From Klenkia brasiliensis (GTDB taxonomy: Bacteria; Actinomycetota; Actinomycetes; Mycobacteriales; Geodermatophilaceae), in assembly GCF_900100695.1 (NCBI RefSeq), contig NZ_FNCF01000001.1, positions 588,060-652,059 of the forward strand: a stretch of 64,000 nt of DNA, written 5' to 3'. The position numbers and the translations under genes were made by a program. The notes below the pieces were generated by a model. It made no database searches. It saw nothing but the letters and a program-made list of their open reading frames with translations, and had not been told where the DNA came from. Positions 24,988-33,749 of this stretch are shown here, piece by piece (the stretch's first letter is position 1; every line of letters begins with the position of its first letter).

Positions 24988-26079
24988 ATGAGCAGGTCCG
25001 GTGAACCGGACGCCGACGAGCTGTTCGGCAACGAGGACGAGGTCGCGGCCGCGCCCGAGCAGCGACGACGCCGGCGCGGGCCGCTGCGCCGGCTGCTGAT
25101 CGGTCTCGGTGCCCTGACCGTGGTGCTGGCCCTCGCCGTCGCCACCGGCGGCTGGTACCTGACCGATCGGTACGCCGGCAACGTCGACCGGGTGCAGGAC
25201 GTGTTCGCCGGCCTGGACCCGGAGCAGCGCCCGGCGCCATCCACGCCGACCACGCAGACGACGGCCGACCCGGTGACCTTCCTGCTCGTCGGCTCGGACA
25301 CCCGGGCCGAGATCGTGGACGGTCAGATCCCCGACGCCCGGTCCGACGCCATCATGATTGCGCGGTTGTCGGGCGACCGGCAGCACGTGCAGGTGGTCTC
25401 CATCCCCCGCGACTCCTGGGTGGACATCCCCGGCTACGGCAAGAACAAGATCAACGCTGCGTACGCGTTCGGCGGGCCGAGCCTGCTCATCCAGACCGTC
25501 GAGAACCTGACCGGGGTGCGCATCGACCACTTCGCCGCGATCAGCTTCAACGGGCTCATCTCGATGACCGACCAGCTGGGCGGGGTCGACGTGCAGGTGG
25601 CCGAGACGACGCAGAACGGCCCGTACACGTTCACCGCCGGGCTGAACCACCTCGACGGCGACATGGCCCGCTGGTACGTCGGGCAGCGCTACGACCTGCC
25701 CGGGGGCGACTTCGACCGGGTGAAGCGGCAGCAGAACTACCTGCGGTCGATGTTCGGCAAGCTGTTCGCCGCCGGCACGTTCAACAGCCCGGGCCAGATC
25801 GACTCGGTGCTGCGGGCGGTGACCAGCTCGATCGCGGTCGACGACTCGCTGAGCAATGGTGGCCTGCTGGAGCTGGCGCTGTCCGCGCGGAGCCTGACGC
25901 CCGACGGCATGGACTTCTTTACCGCCCCGGTGCTGGGCACCGGCACGGAGGGCGCGGCGAGCGTGGTCTACCTGGACCAGACGACCGGCGACCGCATGTG
26001 GGGCTACCTGCAGACCGACTCGCTGGGCCAGAACGCCGCCGAGTTCGCCGACGAGTCCCTGCCCGCGACCCCACGCTGA
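24988..26079 (+). CDS. LCP (LytR-CpsA-Psr) family polymer-wall ligase 2
   Basis: 363 residues, paralog of the protein at 16695 with the same layout: acidic and basic cytoplasmic N-terminus, one membrane helix about 35-57 (LTVVLALAVATGGWYL), then the extracellular LCP domain. Family residues are intact: VGSDTRAEIVDG, ARSDAIMIARL, SIPRDSWVDIPG, GKNKINAAYAFGG, FDRVKRQQNYLRSM. The ATG has GGGAGGG 6 bases upstream. The conserved C-terminal tail (GYLQTDSLGQNAAEFADESL) is shared with copy 1, so both are full-length. Two LCP enzymes could serve two polymers or be redundant. Confidence 0.94.
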   Translation: MSRSGEPDADELFGNEDEVAAAPEQRRRRRGPLRRLLIGLGALTVVLALAVATGGWYLTDRYAGNVDRVQDVFAGLDPEQRPAPSTPTTQTTADPVTFLLVGSDTRAEIVDGQIPDARSDAIMIARLSGDRQHVQVVSIPRDSWVDIPGYGKNKINAAYAFGGPSLLIQTVENLTGVRIDHFAAISFNGLISMTDQLGGVDVQVAETTQNGPYTFTAGLNHLDGDMARWYVGQRYDLPGGDFDRVKRQQNYLRSMFGKLFAAGTFNSPGQIDSVLRAVTSSIAVDDSLSNGGLLELALSARSLTPDGMDFFTAPVLGTGTEGAASVVYLDQTTGDRMWGYLQTDSLGQNAAEFADESLPATPR

Positions 26080-26130
26080 ATGGCGCAAAGTAGGTCCCAC
26101 GCAGCCATCCGATGGTCACTCTTGAAGCCG

Positions 26131-26799
26131 TCAGGTGGTTTCCGCGAACTCAAGAGCCCGGTAGACGCCGCGGACTCGTTCTCCATAGCGCCTCCACCGG
26201 TTGGTCGTACCGATGCGGAACGCCCGCTCCTTCACATTTACGTCTGTGTAGGCCTGGGAGGCCTTGTAGAACTGCTTGCCCGTCCAACCGTCATTGACCA
26301 ACACCTGGACGCGAAGATGGGCCGGTTCGATGCTCCTACCACGGCTGTCGCGTTCCGCGCCGCGCAGCAGCAACAAGTCCTCCAGGCTGCGAGCGTCGTT
26401 GTCCGCGACCTCATGGAAGCCCAAATCTTTCAGCTGCAGCTTCGCCCCCGGAGGGAGGCTTGCAGGATCGATGGCCCATGCCATGTTGCCTCCTGGACGA
26501 ACCCGCGGCCGCTCGGCCGTGCTCATCTCCAGGCGGAACGACGTCCACGACAACGATTTCTCCGGGTCGAGACCCTGAACTGAGATGACCGCCCGCGCCT
26601 GGAGATCAAGAGCGCTGCGGAAAACCCCAACGTTCTGCAATTTGACGCGGTATCGATAACCGCAAGGGCTATGGGGCGAGTCCTTCTTGCTGACGCCTTC
26701 GGAAAACCTGATCCGAGGCTGCAGAAGCGTTTGGGTGAGCAGCCAAGCGACTATGGAGGTTGCCAAGCCCGTGAGGATCCCAATCATGAGCTCGCTCAT
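26131..26799 (-). CDS. Membrane-anchored orphan protein (222 aa), lower GC
   Basis: No family recognised. An N-terminal membrane helix (MIGILTGLATSIVAWLLTQT) is followed by a predicted cytosolic or external domain of about 190 residues with mixed beta strands (YRYRVKLQNVGVFRSALDLQ; LRVQVLVNDGWTGKQFYKAS). The YRVKLQNVG segment looks like one strand of an immunoglobulin-like fold, but I cannot prove it. The start at 26799 is preferred because the upstream extension is not helix-like; the ATG at 26871 is possible. Codon use is visibly less GC-biased than the flanking LCP and phosphatase genes, suggesting recent acquisition. No partner gene is evident. Confidence 0.65.
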   Translation of the reverse strand: MSELMIGILTGLATSIVAWLLTQTLLQPRIRFSEGVSKKDSPHSPCGYRYRVKLQNVGVFRSALDLQARAVISVQGLDPEKSLSWTSFRLEMSTAERPRVRPGGNMAWAIDPASLPPGAKLQLKDLGFHEVADNDARSLEDLLLLRGAERDSRGRSIEPAHLRVQVLVNDGWTGKQFYKASQAYTDVNVKERAFRIGTTNRWRRYGERVRGVYRALEFAETT

Positions 26800-26921
26800 C
26801 GACGCATTGTGGCAGCTACCGGCCATCAGACGAATAGCTGGAGAGCGAGTCGGGACCCCCGGCTCACTCATCAGCCTTTCGGCGCAGCCACCTCGACCGG
26901 GTCTCGCGACGCAGCAGCAAG

Positions 26922-27590
26922 TCAGCTAACGAGATAGAGGCGCGGCTTGCCGTCGCCGTCGTCGGGGTCCTCGGCGGCCGCGGGGGCGGGGCGGAGGGCC
27001 ACCAGCCGGTCGAGCAGCGGGATGAGCGACTCGGCGATGGTCTCGGCGACCTCCTGGTGCACCTCGAGCGGCCGGCCGATGGGGTCGGTGATGTCGTCGG
27101 CGGCGTCGGAGGGCCGGCGGGAGCGGGCCGCAGCCATCCGCTTGACCAGGGAGCGGCAGCGCTCGGCGAGGTCGTCGCCGCCGAGGGCGGTGGCAGGGTC
27201 GACGAGGGCGACCAAGTCGGTGGCTTCCCGGAGCGCGAAGGTGCGCTGCAGAGCGCGCGGGGCGGCCTTGAGGACGGCGCGGCGGTGGGTGCGGGTGAGC
27301 GCCAGGGTCAGGTCGGCGTCGATGGCCATGTCGTCGAGCAGCTGACGGGCGACGTGACCCGTGGGGTCGCCGCCGAAGCCCCCGAGCACCGTTGCGCTGT
27401 CGGGGTGGACGCCGGCGCCCTTGACGGCGTGCGTGCCGGCGCTGACGACCTGGATACGGTGCGCGTCGTCGCCGAGGGCCTCGTCGAGGTAAGCGCGGGC
27501 GATCCGCTCGGCCATGGCGGAGCGGCAGATGTTCCCGGTGCAGACGAAGAGCACGGTGAACACCGGGTTCGGGGACCAGTGCCGTGCCAC
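26922..27590 (-). CDS. Low-molecular-weight protein tyrosine phosphatase (copy 3)
   Basis: 222 residues from the GTG at 27590. The P-loop VCTGNICRSAMAE is intact (Cys17, Arg23), as is the general-acid motif DDITDPIGRP. The inserted TFALREATDLVALVDP helix matches copies 1 and 2. The C-terminal tail is acidic (EDPDDGDGKPRLYLVS). The GTG at 27590 was chosen because GGGGGAG stands about 9 bases upstream; the ATG at 27608 would place that sequence inside the gene. It follows the zinc-ribbon gene at 27654 on the same strand, mirroring the LMW-PTP/zinc-ribbon pair at 22464-23468. Confidence 0.9.
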   Translation of the reverse strand: MARHWSPNPVFTVLFVCTGNICRSAMAERIARAYLDEALGDDAHRIQVVSAGTHAVKGAGVHPDSATVLGGFGGDPTGHVARQLLDDMAIDADLTLALTRTHRRAVLKAAPRALQRTFALREATDLVALVDPATALGGDDLAERCRSLVKRMAAARSRRPSDAADDITDPIGRPLEVHQEVAETIAESLIPLLDRLVALRPAPAAAEDPDDGDGKPRLYLVS

Positions 27591-27653
27591 GCGGTCAGTC
27601 TCCCCCATCGCTGCGTCGCTGACCGGTTGCGCGGCGTGTCCACTGCTGGGACG

Positions 27654-27857
27654 TCAGCGGATGCCGGCGGCCGCCACCTCGTAGTTCTTCGCCCCGCAGC
27701 CGCGGCACAGCTCGTAGCGGTGCTCGTGCGGGTCGAAGGCCGGGTTCAGCAGCGCCAGCCCGCGCCGGACCAGCCGGGTGCGCACGGCCACCACGTCGTC
27801 GCTGCCGCACAGCGCGCAGGGCCGCTGCCCGCGCCCCACCGTCTCCCGAGTCCGCAC
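27654..27857 (-). CDS. Minimal zinc-ribbon protein, CxxC-x33-CxxC family (67 aa)
   Basis: Only the zinc-ribbon core of the family: Cys14/Cys17 (PCALCG) and Cys51/Cys54 (LCRGCG), 33 residues apart, with LLNPAFD at the same place as in the two longer members. A short basic N-terminus and no membrane helix. The GTG at 27857 is the likely start; a GTG five codons downstream is possible. It lies between a sugar-phosphate transferase gene upstream and an LMW-PTP gene downstream, all on the minus strand. Small size means the call relies on the conserved cysteine geometry. Role unknown. Confidence 0.75.
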   Translation of the reverse strand: MRTRETVGRGQRPCALCGSDDVVAVRTRLVRRGLALLNPAFDPHEHRYELCRGCGAKNYEVAAAGIR

Positions 27858-27926
27858 GAGAAGAGCGTGGCCGACCCGGGTGACCGCCAGGTGACGGGCG
27901 CCTGGGAGTTCCCTGATGGGCGGCGG

Positions 27927-29435
27927 TCAGTACGCCCCGGAGCCGCGGACGACGGCGCCCAGGGTCTTCCACAAGATCATGAAGTCGAAGGTCAGCGACC
28001 AGTTCTCCACGTACCGCACGTCGATGCGCACCGAGTCGTCCCACGACAGGTCCGACCTTCCCGAAATCTGCCACAGCCCCGTGATGCCGGGCTTGACCAG
28101 GAACCGCCGGTGCATGTCGAACCCGTACCGCTCCACCTCCGACGGCAACGGCGGACGTGGACCCACCAGCGACATGTCACCCCGCACTACGTTGATCAGC
28201 TGCGGCAACTCGTCCAGGGAGTAGCGGCGGAGCACCTTGCCGATACGGGTGACGCGGGGGTCCGTGCGCTGCTTGAAGAGGACGCCGTTGCCGTCGTTTT
28301 CCCCGGCGAGGTGGTCGGTCATCTGCTCGGCGCCGGCGACCATGGAGCGGAACTTCAGCATGGAGAAGGTCTGGCCGTCTCGGCCCACCCGCTCCTGCCG
28401 GAAGAAGACCCCGCCCCGGCTGGTGAGACCGATGACCGCGGCGAGGACGAGCAGCACCGGCAGCATGAGGAACAGGGCCAGCGCAGCGGAGGACCGGTCG
28501 ACGGTCTCCTTGGCCAGCCGGCGGACGCCGCGCAGCTCGGGCTTCTCCATGTGAAGCAGCGGCAGCCCACAGACAGGGCGGATCCGCACCCGCGGACCGA
28601 CGATCTCGGTCACCGCCGGCGCGAGCAGAAGCTCGGCCTGGGTCTTTTCGAGCTCCCAGCCCAGCCGCCGCAACCGGGGGCCGTCGAGCTCCGGGCAGGG
28701 CAAGACGGCGACGGTGTCGACCTCGAAGCGGTTGACGACGGCGGTGACGTCGTCGAGGCCGCCGAGTACGGGTACGCCGTTGAAGAGGCTCTCCGCCGGG
28801 AGGTGCTGGCCGCCCGGCAGCAGGCAGCCGATGACCCGGTAGCCGTGGTACTTCTCGCGCTCGATCTGAGTCCTTAGCGCAGCCACGCCGTTGCGGTGCC
28901 CGACGAGGACCGCGGTCTGCGTGTACAGCCCACGACGGCGAGCCCGATGCAGCCAACTCCGCATTGCGTACCGAGTCAGCAGCGTCGCCATCGTGGCCAG
29001 CGGCAGGGCGACGATGACGAATCCGCGTGCAAGGTCGAGCTTGAGCGCCCAGGACACCGTGCCGACCGCGGCGAGCATGAGCATCGCGGCGAAGAAGACC
29101 CGGCGGAACTCTTCTGCGCCGATCCAGAGGAACCGCTGCTCGTAACTGCGGGCGACCAGCATGGCGCCGACCCAGGTAAGGGGGAGAGCGGCAATCACCC
29201 AGAACGGGACATGGTCTGGGCTCAGGGAGTCCGACCCGAATCGGAGGGTGTAACCGGCGACCGCCGCCGCCAGTGCGCAGACGACGTCGGCCAGCACGAT
29301 GCGCTGCACGTACCGGCACTGCCAGCTGCGGCGCTCCCTGGTGCCCGCCCCGCGGAGCCGGCTCCGGCTGAATAGCCGGCGCCGGTCGGTGGCATCAGCC
29401 ACCCGCGCGCCATCCAGGACATCAACCAAAGCCAC
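27927..29435 (-). CDS. Polyprenyl-phosphate sugar-1-phosphate transferase (initiating enzyme 3)
   Basis: 502 residues and very close to the enzyme at 20599: the same membrane N-terminus (QRIVLADVVCALAAAVAGY), the same VLVGHRNGVAAL middle domain and the same C-terminal domain (RGGVFFRQERVGRDG, MLKFRSM, YSLDELPQLINVV, SLVGPRPPLPSEVERYGF, ending GSGAY). The DNA of the last about 250 bases is nearly identical to that copy, with identical runs of about 39 and 43 nt separated by one mismatch. I chose the GTG at 29435, 8 bases after GGGGG; the ATG at 29492 is an alternative. It immediately borders the low-GC island. Confidence 0.94.
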   Translation of the reverse strand: MALVDVLDGARVADATDRRRLFSRSRLRGAGTRERRSWQCRYVQRIVLADVVCALAAAVAGYTLRFGSDSLSPDHVPFWVIAALPLTWVGAMLVARSYEQRFLWIGAEEFRRVFFAAMLMLAAVGTVSWALKLDLARGFVIVALPLATMATLLTRYAMRSWLHRARRRGLYTQTAVLVGHRNGVAALRTQIEREKYHGYRVIGCLLPGGQHLPAESLFNGVPVLGGLDDVTAVVNRFEVDTVAVLPCPELDGPRLRRLGWELEKTQAELLLAPAVTEIVGPRVRIRPVCGLPLLHMEKPELRGVRRLAKETVDRSSAALALFLMLPVLLVLAAVIGLTSRGGVFFRQERVGRDGQTFSMLKFRSMVAGAEQMTDHLAGENDGNGVLFKQRTDPRVTRIGKVLRRYSLDELPQLINVVRGDMSLVGPRPPLPSEVERYGFDMHRRFLVKPGITGLWQISGRSDLSWDDSVRIDVRYVENWSLTFDFMILWKTLGAVVRGSGAY

Positions 29436-29639
29436 GCAGTGCACCCCCGTGCGATCCGGCCCGGGGTGCCGACCCCAGGGTTGCCCATGCAAGCCCTGGA
29501 ACCCCGCTGTTCGTCCGGCTGCTCAGCAACCTAGCGAACACAGGCCGTCACCGGCACCCCCCCTGGACCATGCGGACGGGTGAAGCGAGCCACGTTCAGC
29601 ACTCGCGTTGCGTCACGGGTCGATTCAGTGCCGCACAAC

Positions 29640-31025
29640 TCAGCTGGTGGTCGGCGCCGTCGGGTCCGGGTCGTAGCCGTAGTTGTAGCCGTACCCATAG
29701 GCCGAGGTCACCTCCGCCTTCGGCGGCACGATGTTCAACACGATGCCCAGCGTCTTCGCGCCAACGCGACCAAGCGTCGCCTGTGTCTGAGCTAATTGTT
29801 CCTTCGTAGTGCTGCCATACCGCAGGGACAGGACGACGCCGTCCACAAGTACAGCCAGGCCGCTGGCGTCCGCTACCGGCAGCAGAGGCGGCGCATCAAG
29901 GAGCACGAAATCATTCTTAACACGAAGATCGTCGATTAGCGAAAACATGTGAGACGAAGAAAGTAATTCGCTAGGATTTGGAGGCGTGGGACCAGCAGCA
30001 ATGACCGTCAGGTCACCGTCCCCATAGGGTTGTTCCACGTCTTCTACAGCCGCCGAGCCAGTGAGAATGTTCGTGAGGCCAACACCCCCCACCATCCCCA
30101 GATATCGTGTTACCCGAGGACGTCGTAGGTCCGCCTCTATGAGAGTCACAGACCTTCCAGCTTCCACAAGCGACAGGGCGAGATTAACGGCAAGCGTCGT
30201 CTTCCCTTCAGACGGCACAGCGCTGGATACCATGATCACTTTCGGCGGCTCGTCGATGTTCAAAAACTGAAGATTAGTTCGCAATTGGCGGTAACCTTCG
30301 GCGGACCTACCCACTCCATTTCGCTCGATGGTGTGTTGGGCAGCGAGCGCCTCGTCTCGTACAATCACACCAATTACCGGGCTCCCGGACAGGGCACTAG
30401 CGTCCTCTGCGTCCCGCACGGTCCGGTCAAGCCGCAACCTCAAGATTGATACTGCCGCGCCTAGGAATAGTCCACCCGCCAATCCGATCGCCAGATTCCT
30501 CGCGATCTTCGGCGAGTCTGCGCTATCCGGCAGGTTGGGGCGATCGGTGACGGTTACGCGAACTGGCGGGGCTGCGCCAGTTTCTCCCGTAGCCTCTAAT
30601 TCATCCACAAGATTCGAGAACTCAACCCCAACCGCCTCGGCAATGCGCTGCGCTTGACGTGGCGATGGATCCTCGACAGAAACGTCGATCAGAACAGTAT
30701 CGACTACGGGGACGGCGCTGATCCGTTGCGCCAGCGTTGCAGGCGTCACACTTAGATCCAGGTCGTCCACTACACGAGACGCCAGATCTTCACCCTGCAA
30801 GAGCCGCGCGTAAGAAGCCACCCGCTGCGCGGAGAGTTGGCTGCCCTGAAACGCGTCCGATGTAGATACGACCTCGGTGGCAGACACAAAAAGCTGCGTG
30901 TTCGAGACATACATCGGCGTCTGAAGCAGGCTGACACCAAGGGCAAGCCCAGGACCGACGAGTGCGCCAACGAGCAGGAACCACCAGCCGCTACGCAGTG
31001 CTCGAAGAACCTCGTTGAGCTCCAT
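29640..31025 (-). CDS. Wzz/BY-kinase fusion (CpsD/CapB-type tyrosine autokinase)
   Basis: 461 residues. Fuses a polysaccharide co-polymerase (chain-length) domain to a bacterial tyrosine kinase. The N-terminal membrane helix is at about 12-35 (RSGWWFLLVGALVGPGLALG), a Wzz-type periplasmic region follows, and a second helix lies near 180-200. The kinase domain has Walker A (SSAVPSEGKTT), Walker A' (VTLIEADLRRP) and Walker B (FVLLDAPPLLPVAD), all intact. The C-terminal tyrosine cluster YGYGYNYGY is the autophosphorylation tail read by LMW-PTPs. The start ATG has GGTGG 6 bases upstream. It controls polymer length and export through phosphorylation cycling. Codon bias is intermediate, at the edge of the low-GC island. 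Confidence 0.94.
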   Translation of the reverse strand: MELNEVLRALRSGWWFLLVGALVGPGLALGVSLLQTPMYVSNTQLFVSATEVVSTSDAFQGSQLSAQRVASYARLLQGEDLASRVVDDLDLSVTPATLAQRISAVPVVDTVLIDVSVEDPSPRQAQRIAEAVGVEFSNLVDELEATGETGAAPPVRVTVTDRPNLPDSADSPKIARNLAIGLAGGLFLGAAVSILRLRLDRTVRDAEDASALSGSPVIGVIVRDEALAAQHTIERNGVGRSAEGYRQLRTNLQFLNIDEPPKVIMVSSAVPSEGKTTLAVNLALSLVEAGRSVTLIEADLRRPRVTRYLGMVGGVGLTNILTGSAAVEDVEQPYGDGDLTVIAAGPTPPNPSELLSSSHMFSLIDDLRVKNDFVLLDAPPLLPVADASGLAVLVDGVVLSLRYGSTTKEQLAQTQATLGRVGAKTLGIVLNIVPPKAEVTSAYGYGYNYGYDPDPTAPTTS

Positions 31026-31263
31026 GCTGTGGCCACCAATCCCGTTCGATAGTCGACAGACCGCCTAAGCCTAGATCACCGCTCGGCCGAACCGCCCTCA
31101 CCCCGAGCTCCCAGCAAAACAGACTCAAGAGCGCCCTACTTTCAAGGCCATCACCCGGCAGCCAAAGTAATTCGCCTGGTCAATCTTGCATTTGAACTCC
31201 CGACACAGGAAGAACAAGCCACTCGCCTGCCGACCACCCGAACAAGCTAACGATGCTCAAGAA

Positions 31264-32475
31264 TCATTTAGCTCCGGCCAACTTCAAACTGCACATCATT
31301 AATACAAGAAAACCGAAGTTACTCACAAACGACTGCTCCGTTACACCGTAGAGTAGTAGGCAACCGAAGGCCATACTCGACCAGACGACTGGCCGAGCCG
31401 CAGTCTCCTCCAGACGGCTCGTGTTCACGACGAAGCGACCTAGGGGGAATATTAAAAGCAGAACCAACCCAACAAATCCAACCTGCAAAATAACGTCGAG
31501 GAAGGCGTTATGAGCATGCGCGAAAGCGAAATGAGCCGAACTCCACATCTCCTCCGTCACCTGTACACCCGGGGTCCATAAAGCATTCCAACCGTAGCCG
31601 ATCCAAGGCTGCGCGTTGATAAACGGGAGTACGGCAGCCCAAATAATTGTTCTTCCGGTCAGGGATGCATCACGACCGAGCAAACCAGAAGCTGCCGAGT
31701 AATTGGTGAAAATTATTAGCGCGAAGCCCGCAACCATCGCCGTCACGGCCGCGAGCGTCACCCGTCGGCCAACTTCGCTCATTTTGCGAGTCTGCCTCAC
31801 AACTAAGCCCAGTAAGAGAACCGCCGCCAGGACAACGAGCGATGTGCTGCTCCGCGCTAAAAGGAGGCACAATAACGTCAGAATTAACCAGAAGCACTCT
31901 TTGTGCTTGCGCCCAAGCGACCACTCTCTATCCCAAAGCGCAACCGTACTTATGATGATGACGACCATCACGAACGACGCTACATTGCGCTGAACGAAAA
32001 GACCAGTAAACGCTCCTGCCTGATAAAAGCTCTGCTCGCGCCCAATGCTCGGTACAAAGACATACGTGATGGCACTGAGCGCAACCACAACTCTTAGCCC
32101 ACTCAAGAAGGCCGCCAGAGTCTGCTCGGGACCACAGGTTTCCCACACAGCCGCGGCGGCGAGCAGGAGTAGGAGGGACAACACAACACCATCAAATGTG
32201 GCGCCGCCAGCAACCGACCAGAAAGAAGATGCGCCAATCCAGCCGAAAAATATCAGGGATGACCAATGAATCGGAGAGAGCAATGTGCGGCGCGCACACA
32301 AAAGGAGTACCACGACACATGCCCCGACGGTCAACGGGCCGCTAAGGCGGAATGGCGACACCGAGACGATCGCCACCAGCGACGCGAAAGCAAGCCGCGC
32401 GAGCTGGCGTCGAGAAACCCCGTCCTTACCGCCCGTCAGTGGTTCGCTGTATCCCTGTGCATTTGCTGCAGCCAA
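31264..32475 (-). CDS. Wzy/O-antigen ligase-like polymerase
   Basis: About 403 residues with roughly eleven membrane helices (LVAIVSVSPFRLSG onward) and a large periplasmic loop carrying RNVASFVMVV and YGWNALWTPG, then AHNAFLDVILQVGF, the Wzy_C histidine-containing motif. Polymerises flipped repeat units or ligates glycans at the outer membrane face. I chose the TTG at 32475, preceded by GGGAG 6 bases away; ATGs at 32508 and 32547 lie inside the flippase gene and give a hydrophilic, unlikely extension. It overlaps the 3' end of the flippase gene by about 40 bases, so it is probably co-transcribed. GC is low, matching the island. Confidence 0.87.
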   Translation of the reverse strand: MAAANAQGYSEPLTGGKDGVSRRQLARLAFASLVAIVSVSPFRLSGPLTVGACVVVLLLCARRTLLSPIHWSSLIFFGWIGASSFWSVAGGATFDGVVLSLLLLLAAAAVWETCGPEQTLAAFLSGLRVVVALSAITYVFVPSIGREQSFYQAGAFTGLFVQRNVASFVMVVIIISTVALWDREWSLGRKHKECFWLILTLLCLLLARSSTSLVVLAAVLLLGLVVRQTRKMSEVGRRVTLAAVTAMVAGFALIIFTNYSAASGLLGRDASLTGRTIIWAAVLPFINAQPWIGYGWNALWTPGVQVTEEMWSSAHFAFAHAHNAFLDVILQVGFVGLVLLLIFPLGRFVVNTSRLEETAARPVVWSSMAFGCLLLYGVTEQSFVSNFGFLVLMMCSLKLAGAK

Positions 32476-33749
32476 GACCGTCTCCCTGCTAAGAACACCG
32501 CGATCCATATAACGGCAGTCACTGTCGAACTGCAGGCTATTACCCATAATCCTCCACTTGCTGCCATCCAGATACAGAACGCCGCTACGCTACCTAGAAT
32601 TGGCAGCGCCAGAAGCGCGCGCACTTTGATCTGCACACCGATCTGCCGATTTGCGCGCAAAAGGACACCGAAGCAACCACCGACTAAGCTGGCGATTAGC
32701 TGCACTATGAGCGGTGGCAGGTACTCCCGTGCGTCCCTCCAGTCGCCACCCACCAGGGTGGAGATCCAAGGGCTTGGCAGGAACCAAAGCAACAACCCAT
32801 AACTGGCGAACGCGACACTGCCGGCAGCTGCCACAGCGGAAGCGAATCGGAGAGCAGAAAGGTCATACCTGCCAAACTTTCGGATGCGCTCGGCCAACAA
32901 CGGCTGCAAGGCCGCCAGCAGGCCCGAAATTACCACCATGGCTGGCCCCATGAGGATCTGAACTTTTCTGACCAACCCGAGCGAGTCGAGCGAGACCAAG
33001 ACCGACAGCAATAGTATTGCAATTTGACCCGAAGCCTGTGTCAGCAAGAAGTCGGACACTAGCCTGACCGAGCGACCAAAATTTCCTACTATCCACCTTG
33101 AACCAGCGCGGAACTCGGCCCCACGCCATCCTCGCCCACGCAGCAGCAGGCCAAGACCAATTAAGCCCCCTGGCACTGACGACAGACCCCAAATGGCAAC
33201 AACAAGAGTGCTTGACCGGAGACCGGCTGAGCAAGACAGCCACACCCAAAACGCAGCATTAATGGACCAGCAAGTTGAGATAAGCAACGCTGCACCCATT
33301 CGCCGCTCTGCGTAGCAAGTCCATCGCACGTGGTCCTGCAAGACCACCGCCGCCAAGGCTACCGCCAGAAGCGACCATTCCCACCAAACGAAAGAAACTT
33401 GCATCAAGAGAGTCGCCACCGCGGCGGCTGCCGCGGCAATTGGCCAGCAGGTCGTCCCAAGGGCAGTTAAACTTGGAAGAGCATTGCTTAAGAATTCAGA
33501 AGTACGAGGTCGGGAGGACTCTCCGTACGACAAAATTAGTGTGTCGCCGAACCAGCTGCGTGTCGCCGCCTGCAATGTCACGGCTACGAGGAGTCCTACA
33601 GAGAACTGCCCGAAGACCGGCAGGCTCACGTAGTGGGCGACGACCAGGCTCGTAAGGAGATTGCCTAGGCTGGAGACGCCGGCGTCAACCATCCCGAGAG
33701 ATAGTCTGGACCCTCCCGTCTTCGACCCCAGCGACTTCAACGGTGCCAT
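32436..33749 (-). CDS. Wzx-like flippase (polysaccharide biosynthesis protein)
   Basis: 437 residues and about twelve membrane helices. The N-terminus (MVDAGVSSLGNLLTSLVVAH) and the following PVFGQFSVGLLVAVTLQAAT segment fit the oligosaccharide flippase group. The ATG at 33749 shares a base with the TGA of the upstream glycosyltransferase (TGATG), so translation is coupled. It should flip the island's repeat unit; other flippases lie at 866 and 49211. Low GC. Confidence 0.87.
   Translation of the reverse strand: MAPLKSLGSKTGGSRLSLGMVDAGVSSLGNLLTSLVVAHYVSLPVFGQFSVGLLVAVTLQAATRSWFGDTLILSYGESSRPRTSEFLSNALPSLTALGTTCWPIAAAAAAVATLLMQVSFVWWEWSLLAVALAAVVLQDHVRWTCYAERRMGAALLISTCWSINAAFWVWLSCSAGLRSSTLVVAIWGLSSVPGGLIGLGLLLRGRGWRGAEFRAGSRWIVGNFGRSVRLVSDFLLTQASGQIAILLLSVLVSLDSLGLVRKVQILMGPAMVVISGLLAALQPLLAERIRKFGRYDLSALRFASAVAAAGSVAFASYGLLLWFLPSPWISTLVGGDWRDAREYLPPLIVQLIASLVGGCFGVLLRANRQIGVQIKVRALLALPILGSVAAFCIWMAASGGLWVIACSSTVTAVIWIAVFLAGRRSWLQQMHRDTANH

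Noticed and set aside
31264-32547. Longer Wzy start at ATG 32547
   Set aside because: GGAGG is only 3 bases away, and the added residues are hydrophilic and lie within the flippase gene, whose frame gives a normal membrane helix there.
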